Source of the DNA: Acidobacteriota bacterium
GTDB taxonomy: Bacteria; Acidobacteriota; Holophagae; Thermotomaculales; Thermotomaculaceae
Length of the DNA stretch: 64,000 bases
Assembly: GCA_013152385.1 (NCBI GenBank)
Contig: JAADGL010000010.1
Location: 28,283 to 92,282 of the forward strand
Direction: 5' to 3'
Shown: positions 16,018 to 24,799 of the stretch, piece by piece
Layout: each line of letters opens with the position of its first letter
Numbering within the stretch: the stretch's first letter is position 1
The notes under the pieces: model-generated
What the model saw: only the letters and a program-made list of their open reading frames with translations
What the model was told of the DNA's origin: nothing
Database searches by the model: none
Position numbers and translations under genes: made by a program

Positions 16018-17190
16018 ATGCATATCAATGACCTTTTGAAGATTGCCACAGAACGGGGAGCATCTGACCTTCACCTGAAAGTGGGGTCTCACCCTGTGCT
16101 CAGAATCAACGGCAGGCTTACCCCGTTGACCGAAGTAAAAAAACTGATGCAGGAAGACACCATCGCCATGGGGTTTTCCCTGATGAATGCCCGACAGAAA
16201 CAAAAATTTAAGGAAACACTGGAAATTGACATCGCCTACTCGGTGCCGGGGCTGGGGCGTTTCCGCTGCAATATTTTCCAGCAGCGGGGTACGGTGGGAC
16301 TGGTTCTCCGTGTGATTCCGGTGAAAATCCGGACGATTCGTGACCTTCTCCTGCCGAAAGTAATTGAGAAAATCTGTCAGGAACAGCGGGGGCTGGTTCT
16401 CTGTACCGGAACCACGGGTTCCGGTAAATCCACCACCCTGGCCGGAATGATTGACTACATCAACAGCACCCGGACAGAGCATGTTATTACCATTGAAGAC
16501 CCCATCGAATTTCTGCACCGGGACAAAAAAAGTATCATCAACCAGCGGGAAATCGGTGTGGATACAAGAAACTTTGCCGCAGCCCTCAGAAGTGCACTCC
16601 GTCAGGATCCGGACGTGATTCTCGTCGGTGAAATGCGGGATTATGAAACCATTGAAACCGCGCTGACCGCGGCGGAAACCGGGCATCTCGTACTCAGTAC
16701 CCTCCACACACTGGATGCGACGGAAACCATCAACCGGATTATTTCCGTTTTCCCGCCCCACCAGCAGAAACAGATTCGGCTTCAGCTGTCCCAGGTGTTG
16801 AAAGCCGTTATTTCCATGCGCCTGGTTCCCAGGATGGACGGAAACGGCCGGGTCCCGGCCTGCGAGGTTCTGGTCACAACGCCCTACATCCGTACGCTGA
16901 TTGAAGAGAAGGAGAAAACAAAGCTCATCCACGATTCCATTGCCGTCGGAACTTCCCAGTACGGAATGCAGACCTTTGACCAGTCCCTGTTCTTTTTGTA
17001 TAAAAAAGAATATATCTCCTATGACGAGGCATTGAAACGGGCCAGTAACCCGGACGAATTCAAACTGAGAATTCAGGGCGTTCAATCCACCGCGGACATG
17101 TCCAGAGAAATGATGGAGCAGAGTATGGAAGGTGATATGCTGGGTGCCGGAAGGGATGAAGACGAGAAAGACAACATTATTAAATTCTGA
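16018..17190 (+). CDS. pilT: Type IV pilus retraction ATPase PilT
   Basis: The 390-residue hexameric ATPase depolymerises type IV pili and powers twitching motility. It has the PilT N-terminus (INDLLKIATERGASDLHL), Walker A GTTGSGKST (131-139), the Asp box ITIEDPIEF, Walker B with DPDVILVGEMRD and the His box TGHLVLSTLHT. The AIRNLIRE-like C-terminal signature is replaced by a longer acidic tail ending DEKDNIIKF, somewhat longer than canonical PilT (about 345-370 residues). CGGAGGA precedes the ATG at 16018. The gene is solitary; pilin and assembly genes are outside the window. Its job fits with the MglA/MglB and FrzS-like proteins encoded further along. Confidence 0.93.
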   Translation: MHINDLLKIATERGASDLHLKVGSHPVLRINGRLTPLTEVKKLMQEDTIAMGFSLMNARQKQKFKETLEIDIAYSVPGLGRFRCNIFQQRGTVGLVLRVIPVKIRTIRDLLLPKVIEKICQEQRGLVLCTGTTGSGKSTTLAGMIDYINSTRTEHVITIEDPIEFLHRDKKSIINQREIGVDTRNFAAALRSALRQDPDVILVGEMRDYETIETALTAAETGHLVLSTLHTLDATETINRIISVFPPHQQKQIRLQLSQVLKAVISMRLVPRMDGNGRVPACEVLVTTPYIRTLIEEKEKTKLIHDSIAVGTSQYGMQTFDQSLFFLYKKEYISYDEALKRASNPDEFKLRIQGVQSTADMSREMMEQSMEGDMLGAGRDEDEKDNIIKF

Positions 17191-17210
17191 AAATTTCCAT
17201 TGGAAACCTT

Positions 17211-17240
17211 AAAAAAGGGGGGCGGATGCCCCCCTTTTTC
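17211..17240. terminator. Bidirectional intrinsic terminator between pilT and phoU
   Basis: Six A residues, GGGGGG (17217-17222), a six-base loop, CCCCCC (17229-17234) and TTTTT. Both strands carry a U-tract, serving the convergent pilT and phoU-like genes. Confidence 0.85.
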
Positions 17241-17259
17241 CCGTTTCGTTTCAATTTAT

Positions 17260-17934
17260 TCACATAATATCGTCCGGATGAAAGCCGATCCGGTCATAAG
17301 GGTTGCTGATTGCCGAAGCTACATTGATAAAATGAGCAATTACCCGTTTCAGATAACGGTAGTACAATACCAGCATGGCGGCGCTTTTTCCGGGAACCGT
17401 TTCGTTTCCGGTTAAAATTTCTTCCACCCGTTTATCACAGAGTTTTGCCAGGGGGAAGTACTCATTCTGGATCCGGGTGGCGGAGACGTCATCCTGTTTT
17501 TCAAGGGCGGTTTTCACCTCGGGCACCAGTGCTTTTACCCTGGTTTCCAGTTCTGCCAGTTCCTTCTCATGGTTCTGAAAATCCAGCTCTCCGATGATTC
17601 TTCTCAAATCATGAATATTTTTGATGTAATCGCCGATACGTTCCAGATCCACCCCGATTTGAACAAGAATCAGAGACATGTACAAATCCTGCTGCTGGTT
17701 CAACACCAGATGGTTGTAAACATGGCGCCGGAGTTTCTGTTCCAGTAAATTCACCCGTTTATCCAGCGTGTAGGTGTCTTCTCCGCTTTCCGGGGCGGCC
17801 CCGGTGTGAAGATAATTCACACTCTTTTCAAACATATTTCCGAGAACGTCGATCATTTCAACCGCTTCGTTATAGGCCTGGTCCATAAGAGAGCCTTTTT
17901 TCAACAGGCTTAACAGTTGTTTCAGCATAGTCAC
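17260..17934 (-). CDS. PhoU-domain protein paired with Na/Pi cotransporter
   Basis: The 224-residue protein is all-helical and carries a PhoU-like repeat (DRLNLLEQKLRRHVYNHLVL-type helices; GVDLERIGDYIKNIHDL matches the PhoU DLERIGD signature). PhoU proteins regulate phosphate uptake, using metal-binding acidic helices. Its ATG overlaps the stop of the upstream Na/Pi cotransporter by four bases, so the two are translationally coupled. In several bacteria this domain is fused to the C-terminus of the same transporter; here it is a separate subunit. A bidirectional terminator lies 20 bases after its stop. Confidence 0.87.
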   Translation of the reverse strand: MTMLKQLLSLLKKGSLMDQAYNEAVEMIDVLGNMFEKSVNYLHTGAAPESGEDTYTLDKRVNLLEQKLRRHVYNHLVLNQQQDLYMSLILVQIGVDLERIGDYIKNIHDLRRIIGELDFQNHEKELAELETRVKALVPEVKTALEKQDDVSATRIQNEYFPLAKLCDKRVEEILTGNETVPGKSAAMLVLYYRYLKRVIAHFINVASAISNPYDRIGFHPDDIM

Positions 17935-19034
17935 CTCGCAATAAAGATTAGTGTCAGCGGTACAATAAAAAATGTAACCAGAATGAACAGAAATGCAATG
18001 TATTTCCGCTTTGCGCTTTGGGTTGCCAGCAGCTCTGCCAGTTTAATGGGGAAAAACTGAAATTTCCAGATTGCCCCAATACCGAACACATTGAACAGCA
18101 GGTGCGCAAACGCCACCGTCAACGCGGCCGGGGTACCAATCACCAGGGCGGCAATAATCGCTGTAATTGTTGTTCCGACATTGGCGCCCATGGTATAGGG
18201 GAAAATCTGTTGAATAGTCAGAATTCCGGCACCCACGATTGGGACAATAAAAGAAGTGGTAATGGAACTGCTTTGAACCAGCATGGTTAAAACGGTACCC
18301 AGTACCAGCGCCCGTCCCGCGTTTTTGAATAGACGGGTTTTAAACCAGGATTCCACCTTCCCCACCACCAGCCATTTTAGAATCTTCACAAGGTACCGGA
18401 GTGCCACAAACAGTGCCGCAATGGCAATAATGACGCATAAAACCCCGTTTTTGCCGGTCAGCTCGATAATGAGATGGGAAAGGGGTTTGGTAACCAGTTT
18501 TACCGGACTCAACAAATCCATGCCCCCGACATCCTTGAACGCTTCTGCGAGGACATGTGCCGGTTTCTGCAGAAACCCGAAGAAAATCTGCAATGGCAGC
18601 AGCCAGGTTACCGTAATGATGTTGAAAAAGTCGTGTACCACCGAGGCGGCAAAAGCGCGTTTAAATTCCACATCATTCCGGATATGGCCCAGTGAAACAA
18701 TAATGTTGGTTATGCTGGTGCCGATATTGGCGCCCATAACAATGGGAATGGCGTTTGTGATGCTCAACGCACCGCCTCCCACCAGGCCCACCACCAGGGA
18801 TGTGACGGTGGAAGACGATTGGACCACCGAGGTGACCAATACACCGATAAACAGCCCCACAAAGGGATTGCTGGTGGTGGCCAGCATCCGGTGGGCAAAG
18901 CCCTTTCCCATCAGTTTGAACGCGTCTCCCATCAGTTCGAGACTGAAAAAGAAAACATAGAGAACGACGATCAGGGCCAGCACTTTTAATACAGGAAGCC
19001 ACCATACTCCGGGAGATTCAGACGTTCGATTCAT
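17931..19034 (-). CDS. Na+/phosphate cotransporter (NptA/SLC34-like)
   Basis: The 367-residue membrane protein has the inverted Na_Pi_cotrans repeat: VVQSSSTVTSL (Q72-S75) followed by IPIVMGANIGTSITN, and LVQSSSITTSF (Q254-S257) followed by FPYTMGANVGTTITA. The paired QSSS motifs bind phosphate and sodium in the SLC34 family. About eight hydrophobic helices are visible. It drives sodium-coupled phosphate uptake across the inner membrane. The downstream phoU-like gene overlaps by four bases. An extended -10 promoter sits about 50 bases upstream of the start codon. No pst genes are visible, so this may be the low-affinity route. Confidence 0.9.
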   Translation of the reverse strand: MNRTSESPGVWWLPVLKVLALIVVLYVFFFSLELMGDAFKLMGKGFAHRMLATTSNPFVGLFIGVLVTSVVQSSSTVTSLVVGLVGGGALSITNAIPIVMGANIGTSITNIIVSLGHIRNDVEFKRAFAASVVHDFFNIITVTWLLPLQIFFGFLQKPAHVLAEAFKDVGGMDLLSPVKLVTKPLSHLIIELTGKNGVLCVIIAIAALFVALRYLVKILKWLVVGKVESWFKTRLFKNAGRALVLGTVLTMLVQSSSITTSFIVPIVGAGILTIQQIFPYTMGANVGTTITAIIAALVIGTPAALTVAFAHLLFNVFGIGAIWKFQFFPIKLAELLATQSAKRKYIAFLFILVTFFIVPLTLIFIAR

Positions 19035-19339
19035 TAAATTTCTGTCTCCTTACAACTTCACATTTTTTCCAGTAGACCTGAAAATTATACCAGACATTTT
19101 CCCGGCACAAAACCACAAGTTAAATAAATACAATTCAAAAATAACAGGACAGACAGAAGAGGAGCCGGCTGTCATATGTCTGAAAAATCACTCTCATGCG
19201 CAATTCCGGCACACCGGCCCCGTTTCGGCGCAGCTGCAATATTTCACGCCCAAATCATTTTTCTTCTCTTTTCCGGCAATAGTGGTTTAATATGAAACGG
19301 CACCATTATTGCATCATACAGCCTGGAAAAGGAGGACTG
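19035..19339. other. Intergenic region between divergent genes (305 bases)
   Basis: This holds the nptA promoter on its left side and presumably a promoter for the secreted protein on the right (TTTAATAT near 19286-19293 is only a weak candidate). A 39-codon frame (19176-19295), with GAGGAG some 10 bases before its ATG, encodes nothing recognisable and is not called. I see no repeat, tRNA or other structured element. Confidence 0.5.
19084..19092 (-). promoter_or_regulatory. Extended -10 promoter for the Na/Pi cotransporter operon
   Basis: On the minus strand TGG is followed by a perfect TATAAT (plus positions 19084-19089, with TGn at 19090-19092). The -35 region is poor, as is common for extended -10 promoters. 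Confidence 0.6.
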
Positions 19340-20071
19340 ATGAGAAAATACATATTGGTAATCTTGCTATTGATGAACATCGGAAATTTCAATAGCTTTG
19401 CCGGAGAAATGCCTCCTTTGCTTAAACAGGCACTATCCAACATGAATAAAACAGACTATGCAAAGTGCGCGTATATTTTGACCACAACAACGGAAAGCAA
19501 AAAAACAATTGAAGAGCATGACCCTTTTTTAAAGCAGCCGTTTAAATGGAAATTGTTGAAAATAAATGGGAAAAGTCCAAGTAAAACTGAAATTCTGGAA
19601 TACAGAAAACAGAAGTTGAAAGAACTGAAAAAAGGGGAAAACAAAAAAGGCAGATTAAACCTCCAAGTCATGTTCAAAAAAGGCACGGTAAAATTTCTGA
19701 AAGAAGAAAACGGCAGAATCACGTACTCATTCAGCCCGGCCGCAGATTCCAAAGATGAAAAAAAGATAATGCCTCATGTTTTCGGGGAAGTATGTGTGAT
19801 AAAAGATAAACCTGCCATCGAATCCATTGTATTAAAAAGCAGAAAACCCTTTTCTCCGACATTCTCGTTCAAAATAAATAAATTTATATTGGCTATGTTC
19901 TTTAAACCGTTCAAAGGCAGGCATTGTTACCTGCTCAACTCGGTGACAACTGAAATCGAAGGAAAAGTAATGGGAATAAAAAAAATCTCCCAAAAAACAA
20001 GTGCCGAATACTCAAACTACGAATTTTCCCCGAAACAAAAACAGCCATCTTCCGGCACCGGAAGACAATAG
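19340..20071 (+). CDS. Uncharacterised secreted protein, AT-rich
   Basis: I do not recognise this 243-residue protein. It has a signal peptide (MRKYILVILLLMNIGNFNSFAG), then a mostly charged, lysine-rich body (KKLKELKKGENKKG region) and a C-terminal beta-like part with KPFSPTFSFKINKF. There are no catalytic motifs and no lipobox. AAGGAGG sits just before the ATG at 19340; an earlier in-frame ATG at 19292 lacks both. The base composition is clearly more AT-rich than the surrounding genes, and lysine codons are mostly AAA, which suggests recent arrival or relaxed selection. The decayed stretch that follows supports a small accessory island here. Confidence 0.7.
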   Translation: MRKYILVILLLMNIGNFNSFAGEMPPLLKQALSNMNKTDYAKCAYILTTTTESKKTIEEHDPFLKQPFKWKLLKINGKSPSKTEILEYRKQKLKELKKGENKKGRLNLQVMFKKGTVKFLKEENGRITYSFSPAADSKDEKKIMPHVFGEVCVIKDKPAIESIVLKSRKPFSPTFSFKINKFILAMFFKPFKGRHCYLLNSVTTEIEGKVMGIKKISQKTSAEYSNYEFSPKQKQPSSGTGRQ

Positions 20072-20311
20072 CGGGAAATCCGGTTAAGAGTTTAATCTGT
20101 CATTTTACACAGCTAACGGGGGATGATTTTTGTGATCTGTTGATCGTCGGGGAGAATTGTGTCGTGGCCATGCAGCCGTTTTTCTGCCCGAAGTGCCAAG
20201 CGATCCAAACCGGATATTTGGAATCTCATTGAAAACTGAACATGGTTTTTCCTGTGTGATTCACAAACCGCTGAACATAAAAGTGTTCCGGATTACATAG
20301 ATAGCAGGGAA

Positions 20312-20557
20312 AAAAAGAAGGGTAAAATTTTTTATGGTTTATTGTTACTTGTGTCAATATCAGCGTACATAAGTTTCCCTTCATAAAAATCGGTTAATTA
20401 CGCAGAAAATGCCGTAAAAAAACATTTCCCTCTGTGGGGGACTCACTACAGTGAAATGCAGGATGTGGCTGGTGAGCATTGGGTCAGTTATGGAAAAGGA
20501 CAGGTGTTGCTAAAAAATGATTTTGAAAGTGCCGCAAAGGAGTATGGGGACTGCTGA
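20312..20557 (+). pseudogene. Probable decayed small secreted-protein gene with in-frame TAA
   Basis: One frame reads KKKGKIFYGLLLLVSISAYI, a convincing signal-peptide core, then SFPS and a TAA at 20384-20386. It continues in the same frame through KSVNYAENAVKKHFPLWG, GEHWVSYGKGQ and FESAAKEYGDC to a TGA at 20555-20557. Protein-like composition on both sides of the stop without a frame change suggests a nonsense mutation in a gene of about 80 codons. There is no ATG at the expected start, consistent with further decay. It could also be chance. It lies beside the AT-rich secreted-protein gene. Confidence 0.35.
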
Positions 20558-20727
20558 TAGTCATCGGTTTCTAATTTGTTATTTTATTGATTTGCCGGTT
20601 TGTTAGGAAATTTTTCTTTTTCCCTGTTTTGCCAGTTTTTCCGGTTTCCTTTCTGCTTTTCATTTCTGTGTAATAGTCCGTGTTCGGGGGAAGGGCGGTG
20701 ATTTTTGGTATTTTTGGAAAATAGGTG

Positions 20728-20756
20728 GTGACAGTGAAGGGGGCACATCGTAGAAT
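20728..20756 (+). promoter_or_regulatory. recA promoter
   Basis: GTGACA (20728-20733), 17 bases and TAGAAT (20751-20756): 10 of 12 consensus positions. It is the best promoter in the 717-base gap and lies 32 bases before the recA ATG. Confidence 0.65.
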
Positions 20757-20777
20757 GTAGATATCAAATTTACATTC
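20753..20777. promoter_or_regulatory. Operator-like dyad over the recA promoter (candidate SOS box)
   Basis: GAATGTA (20753-20759), 11 bases and TACATTC (20771-20777) form a perfect 7-bp inverted repeat. The left arm overlaps the -10 hexamer and the right arm abuts the ribosome site GAGGAG. This is where a repressor would act. LexA boxes differ between phyla, so LexA is the natural but unproven candidate. Confidence 0.5.
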
Positions 20778-20788
20778 GAGGAGTTGGA

Positions 20789-21826
20789 ATGAAACAGCCT
20801 GCGAACAAGAACATGCCGAGGGAGAAAGCATTGGACCTGGCGCTGAGCCAGATTGAAAAGAATTTCGGGAAGGGTTCGATTATGCGCCTGGGGTCCAAAA
20901 GCGGGATTAATGTGGCCTCTATTCCCACCGGGTCAATTGGCATTGATCTGGCCCTGGGGGTGGGCGGAATTCCCAGGGGAAGAATTGTGGAAGTTTTCGG
21001 GCCGGAATCGTCGGGGAAAACGACGGTTTCTCTTCATATGATCGCGGAAGCGCAGAAACAGGGAGGGATGGCGGCTTTTATTGACGCGGAACACGCACTG
21101 GATCCGGAGTATGCTGCGAAACTGGGTGTGGATGTGGACAACCTGCTGATTTCTCAGCCCGATTACGGAGAACAGGCGCTGGATATCGCGGAGATGCTGA
21201 TCCGTTCCGGTGCCATTGATATCCTCGTGGTGGATTCCGTAGCGGCACTGGTTCCGAAGGCGGAGCTGGACGGTGAGATGGGGGAAACTCAGGTGGGGCT
21301 TCAGGCCAGATTGATGTCCCACGCTCTGAGAAAGCTGGCGGGGGTGATTTCCAAGTCCAAGGCAGTGTTAATTTTCATCAACCAGATTCGCCAGAAAATC
21401 GGGGTGACTTACGGGAGTAATGAAACCACATCCGGCGGAAATGCGCTGAAATTTTATTCTTCCATCCGACTTGAAGTTCGCCGAATTACAACACTCCGGG
21501 ACGGTGACAATTCCATCGGCAACCGGGTTCGGGCAAAGGTTGTGAAAAATAAGGTGGCGCCGCCTTTTAAGATGACCCAGTTTGACATTATGTTCGGTAC
21601 CGGAATTTCCAGAGAAGGCGAACTGATTGATTACGGGGTGGACCTGGACATTGTGGAGAAGAGCGGCTCCTGGTTTTCCTACGGTAAAACAAGGTTGGGG
21701 CAGGGCCGGGAAAATGTAAAACAGTTTTTCAAAGAAAATCCGGATCTCCGGGATGAAATCGAATTAAAGGTTCGGGAGAAGCTGGGGCTGGTTCCGGCTG
21801 AGGCGGCACCTGAAAAAACGGATTGA
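20789..21826 (+). CDS. recA: Recombinase RecA
   Basis: RecA forms filaments on single-stranded DNA, catalyses strand exchange and stimulates LexA self-cleavage. The 345-residue protein is standard: [10 protein letters not shown] near the N-terminus, Walker [10 protein letters not shown] (71-79), [40 protein letters not shown], and the L2-adjacent [10 protein letters not shown] and [18 protein letters not shown] short acidic C-terminal tail follows. GAGGAG precedes the ATG. The NhaC-like gene starts four bases after the stop, an unusual partner; recX is absent here. The promoter is overlapped by a 7-bp inverted repeat, which suggests DNA-damage control. Confidence 0.97.
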   Translation: MKQPANKNMPREKALDLALSQIEKNFGKGSIMRLGSKSGINVASIPTGSIGIDLALGVGGIPRGRIVEVFGPESSGKTTVSLHMIAEAQKQGGMAAFIDAEHALDPEYAAKLGVDVDNLLISQPDYGEQALDIAEMLIRSGAIDILVVDSVAALVPKAELDGEMGETQVGLQARLMSHALRKLAGVISKSKAVLIFINQIRQKIGVTYGSNETTSGGNALKFYSSIRLEVRRITTLRDGDNSIGNRVRAKVVKNKVAPPFKMTQFDIMFGTGISREGELIDYGVDLDIVEKSGSWFSYGKTRLGQGRENVKQFFKENPDLRDEIELKVREKLGLVPAEAAPEKTD

Positions 21827-21830
21827 ATGG

Positions 21831-23633
21831 ATGAAGCTGCGAAGCTGTCTGGCTTTTTTATTTTTTCTGATACTGTTTGCAGGTGTTTTTTCCCCGCCTG
21901 CCCGGGCGGCGGATGAGGTTTACCTGAAAGGGGTTCCCGCAAAACTCAATGCCGGGAGTGTTGTTTCCGGGCCGAAAAATAAGGTGCAAAAGGCGGGTAT
22001 GGTATTTCTGGAAACCGGCAGAGGGGTCAGGCAGACGGCTTCCGGCAAAAAGAGAAGTTTTCTTGTTATTCATCCGATTTTGTCCATTATTCCGCCGCTG
22101 GTGGCGATTTTATTTGCCCTGCTGTTCCGTCAGGTTATTTTGTCACTTTTGATGGGCGTTTTGCTGGGAGTCTGGATTACAGCCGGTTACAGGGTTCTTC
22201 CCGCAGTGCTGAATACCCTTTCCCGGGTCATCCCCGATTCCCTTGCCAGCCATGACCATATTTCCATCATCATTTTCAGTGTGCTTCTCGGCGGTATGGT
22301 GGGGATTATTTCCGCCAACGGGGGAACACCGGCAATTGTGGATTTGGTTTTGCCCCGGATTCGCAGCCGCCGGGGGGCCCAGCTGGCCTGCTGGTTTTTA
22401 GGGTGTGCGATTTTCTTTGACGATTACGCAAACACGCTGATTGTCGGAAATACGATGCGGCCCATTACCGACCGCTACCGGGTCAGCCGGGAGAAACTTT
22501 CCTTTTTTGTGGATGCCACAGCCGCCCCGGTGGCCAGTATGGCAATTATTTCCACCTGGATCGGATTTGAAGTGGGGGTTCTCACCGATGTTTTTCATTC
22601 CAGAGGGATTGCCATGGACGGTTATTCCGCTTTTCTGTTTTCCATTCCCTATCTGTTTTATCCGATTTTTACGGTTATTTTCGGTTTTCTCCTCTCTGTG
22701 AGCGGCCGGGATTTCGGCCCGATGCTGAAAGCGGAACGCCGGGCTGTCCGCTATAATCTTCTTTTGTCTGAAAACGCGTCCCCCGCTGCCATGGAAACAA
22801 AAATGGGAGAACCCAGTCGGCCGGCGCTGGCTTTTATCCCCATTCTCGCAGTGATTTTTGTAACCCTCTGGGGGATTCTCTACACCGGTTATTCCGGGCA
22901 GTGGGCGCTCCGGGCGATTTTCGCGAAGTCCGATAGCTTTGCGGCGTTGATCTGGGGGTCGGCCGCCGGTTGTTTTACCGCGGCGGTACTGTCCCTTTTC
23001 GCTCGCCGCCTGACGGTTTCCGGGGTACTGGACAGCTGGCTGGACGGAATCAAGTCCATGATGATGGCGGTGCTGATTTTGACGCTGGCATGGAGCCTCA
23101 GCCGGGTCTGTACCGATTTGAAAACAGCGGATTTTATTCTTTCGGTGGTTTCCACCCGGATGCCGATGTGGGCCATTCCTCTCCTTACGTTCCTTGTGGC
23201 GGCGGCGATGAGTTTTGCCACCGGAACATCCTGGGGAACGATGGCAATTACCTATCCGCTTCTGGTTCCGGTGGTTATCGGCACTCCGTATCTGTATCCC
23301 ACCATCGCGGCGGTTTTGTCCGGCGCGGTGTTCGGTGATCATTGTTCCCCCATTTCCGATACTACCATCATGTCCTCTATGGCATCCGCCTGCGACCACG
23401 TGGACCATGTGCGAACCCAGATTCCCTACGCGCTGACGACGGCGGCTGCCGCGCTGGTGCTGGGTTACCTGCTCCTTGACCTCCGCATTCCCGCTGTTTT
23501 GATTTATGCCATCGGCGCTGCCGGTATGTGGCTGGTGCTGCGTTTTGTCGGCAAAAAAATCCCTGATACTGTTCCGGCGGGGGGGGACACAAAGATGGAG
23601 ATGCCGGATACCGGAGCAGCGGGGCAGGGTTGA
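21831..23633 (+). CDS. NhaC-family Na+/H+ antiporter with exported N-terminal extension
   Basis: The last 515 residues are an NhaC-type antiporter with 11-12 hydrophobic segments and family motifs: FDDYANTLIVGNTMRPITD, MSFATGTSWGTMAITYPL and FGDHCSPISDTTIMSS. It exchanges sodium for protons (or related organic ions) across the inner membrane. Unusually, it begins with a signal-peptide-like segment (MKLRSCLAFLFFLILFAGVF, cleavage near ARA) and about 55 residues of hydrophilic sequence before the first transport helix near residue 80. It starts four bases after recA and is probably co-transcribed. A close alternative is a malate/lactate antiporter of the same superfamily. Confidence 0.85.
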   Translation: MKLRSCLAFLFFLILFAGVFSPPARAADEVYLKGVPAKLNAGSVVSGPKNKVQKAGMVFLETGRGVRQTASGKKRSFLVIHPILSIIPPLVAILFALLFRQVILSLLMGVLLGVWITAGYRVLPAVLNTLSRVIPDSLASHDHISIIIFSVLLGGMVGIISANGGTPAIVDLVLPRIRSRRGAQLACWFLGCAIFFDDYANTLIVGNTMRPITDRYRVSREKLSFFVDATAAPVASMAIISTWIGFEVGVLTDVFHSRGIAMDGYSAFLFSIPYLFYPIFTVIFGFLLSVSGRDFGPMLKAERRAVRYNLLLSENASPAAMETKMGEPSRPALAFIPILAVIFVTLWGILYTGYSGQWALRAIFAKSDSFAALIWGSAAGCFTAAVLSLFARRLTVSGVLDSWLDGIKSMMMAVLILTLAWSLSRVCTDLKTADFILSVVSTRMPMWAIPLLTFLVAAAMSFATGTSWGTMAITYPLLVPVVIGTPYLYPTIAAVLSGAVFGDHCSPISDTTIMSSMASACDHVDHVRTQIPYALTTAAAALVLGYLLLDLRIPAVLIYAIGAAGMWLVLRFVGKKIPDTVPAGGDTKMEMPDTGAAGQG

Positions 23634-23669
23634 AGTCAAGCCCCGGGCTGAGGGTGAATAAAAATTCGT

Positions 23670-24779
23670 TTAAGAATCGGATTCACCGGTACTTTGTGTT
23701 GTTTTTGAATTTTCCCTGCCGGTATTTTGCGATTTTTCTTCCAGAACTTCTTCAATAACGTGCATAAATGTTTCCACAAGTGCCTGCTCACCGGTTTTGG
23801 CGACCAGCCGGCCTTTTTTATAGATTGCGGCGTAGCCTTTCGCACCGCAGAGGGCAACATCTGCTTCTTTTGCCTCGCCGGGGCCGTTGACGGCACAGCC
23901 CATAACGGCAACGGTGATAGCACCCCCCAGTTTTTCCACTTCCTGTTCAATCAACGGTGCGTATTTCCGGATGTTGAAGTCCAGCCTGCCGCAGGTGGGG
24001 CAGGAGATGAATTTGGGTGCGTTGGGCAGTATGCCCAATGCCCGGAGAATTTCCCGCCCGGCCAGTACTTCTTTGACAGGGCCGGCGGTGAGGGACACCC
24101 GGATGGTATCGCCGATGCCGTCAAGAAGCAGCGCGCCGATGCCGATATGGGATTTTACCAGTCCGATGTGTTCGGTTCCCGCTTCGGTTACCCCGATGTG
24201 CTGGGGGTAGTCAAAACGCTTTGCAAAGAGACGGCAGGCAGCCACGGTGCGGAATACGTCGGAAGCTTTGAGGGAGACTTTAATGTCGTTGAAGTTTAAT
24301 TCTTCAAGGTAACGGATGTGGGAAGCGGCACTTTCCACCATGGCTTCCGGCGTCGCTCCGTATTTTTCCAGCAGTTCTTTTTCCAGTGAACCGGTGTTGA
24401 CGCCGATGCGGATGGGGATTCCGGCCCCGGCGCAGGCTTCTGCCACCGCCTTTACCCGTTCCCGGCTTCCGATGTTCCCGGGGTTGATTCGGAGCCCGTG
24501 GACACCGTTTTTCACCGCTTTCAGCGCAAGTTTGTGGTCGAAATGGATGTCTGCGATGACGGGAAGCGGGGATTGTGAAACGATTTCAGCCAGGGCATCC
24601 GCAGCTTCACTGTCCGGTACCGCTACCCGGACGATGTCGCAGCCGGCGGCGGAGATTTCCCGGATTTGGGCGATTGTTGCCGCCGCATCCCGGGTGTCAG
24701 TTTTTGTCATGGTCTGGACCGATACCGGATTTCCTCCGCCGATGGCCACCGGCCCCACGTGAACCGTTCTCGTTGGCAT
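23670..24779 (-). CDS. ispG: 4-hydroxy-3-methylbut-2-en-1-yl diphosphate synthase (flavodoxin), IspG
   Basis: IspG (GcpE) reduces MEcPP to HMBPP, the penultimate step of the MEP isoprenoid pathway, using a 4Fe-4S cluster. The TIM-barrel half starts RTVHVGPVAIGGGNPVSVQT. The cluster site is SCPTCGR (C260, C263), with C295 in VMGCAVNGPGE and the fourth ligand E302. The 369-residue length is the short bacterial type without the plant insert. It is the last gene of the isoprenoid/envelope operon, 20 bases after rseP. The C-terminal tail is Ser/Thr/Lys-rich and variable. Confidence 0.95.
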   Translation of the reverse strand: MPTRTVHVGPVAIGGGNPVSVQTMTKTDTRDAAATIAQIREISAAGCDIVRVAVPDSEAADALAEIVSQSPLPVIADIHFDHKLALKAVKNGVHGLRINPGNIGSRERVKAVAEACAGAGIPIRIGVNTGSLEKELLEKYGATPEAMVESAASHIRYLEELNFNDIKVSLKASDVFRTVAACRLFAKRFDYPQHIGVTEAGTEHIGLVKSHIGIGALLLDGIGDTIRVSLTAGPVKEVLAGREILRALGILPNAPKFISCPTCGRLDFNIRKYAPLIEQEVEKLGGAITVAVMGCAVNGPGEAKEADVALCGAKGYAAIYKKGRLVAKTGEQALVETFMHVIEEVLEEKSQNTGRENSKTTQSTGESDS

Positions 24780-24799
24780 TTTTCGGTTTGCCCTGCCGG

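Larger units (their letters stand above)
20072..20788. other. Long intergenic, AT-rich stretch before recA (717 bases)
   Basis: There is no intact gene. From left to right: a 38-codon minus-strand frame (20113-20229) without a ribosome site; the remains of a small secreted-protein gene (20312-20557); a strongly pyrimidine-rich tract on the plus strand (about 20560-20665); then the recA promoter and its dyad (20728-20777). No insertion sequence ends or target-site duplications are visible. Confidence 0.6.

Noticed and set aside
19176..19295. 39-codon frame with GAGGAG before its ATG
   Set aside because: The spacing to the ribosome site is long, the product has no recognisable feature, and the frame overlaps the leader of the next gene. 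Too little to call.
20113..20229. 38-codon minus-strand frame in the gap before recA
   Set aside because: Protein-like composition (ISGLDRLALRAEKRL), but there is no ribosome site, no homology and it lies in an otherwise decayed stretch. It could be a gene remnant.
22398..23639. 413-codon minus-strand frame opposite the NhaC-like gene
   Set aside because: Extremely His/Arg/Asn/Gly-rich, as expected for the complement of a membrane-protein gene; no homology or start signal.
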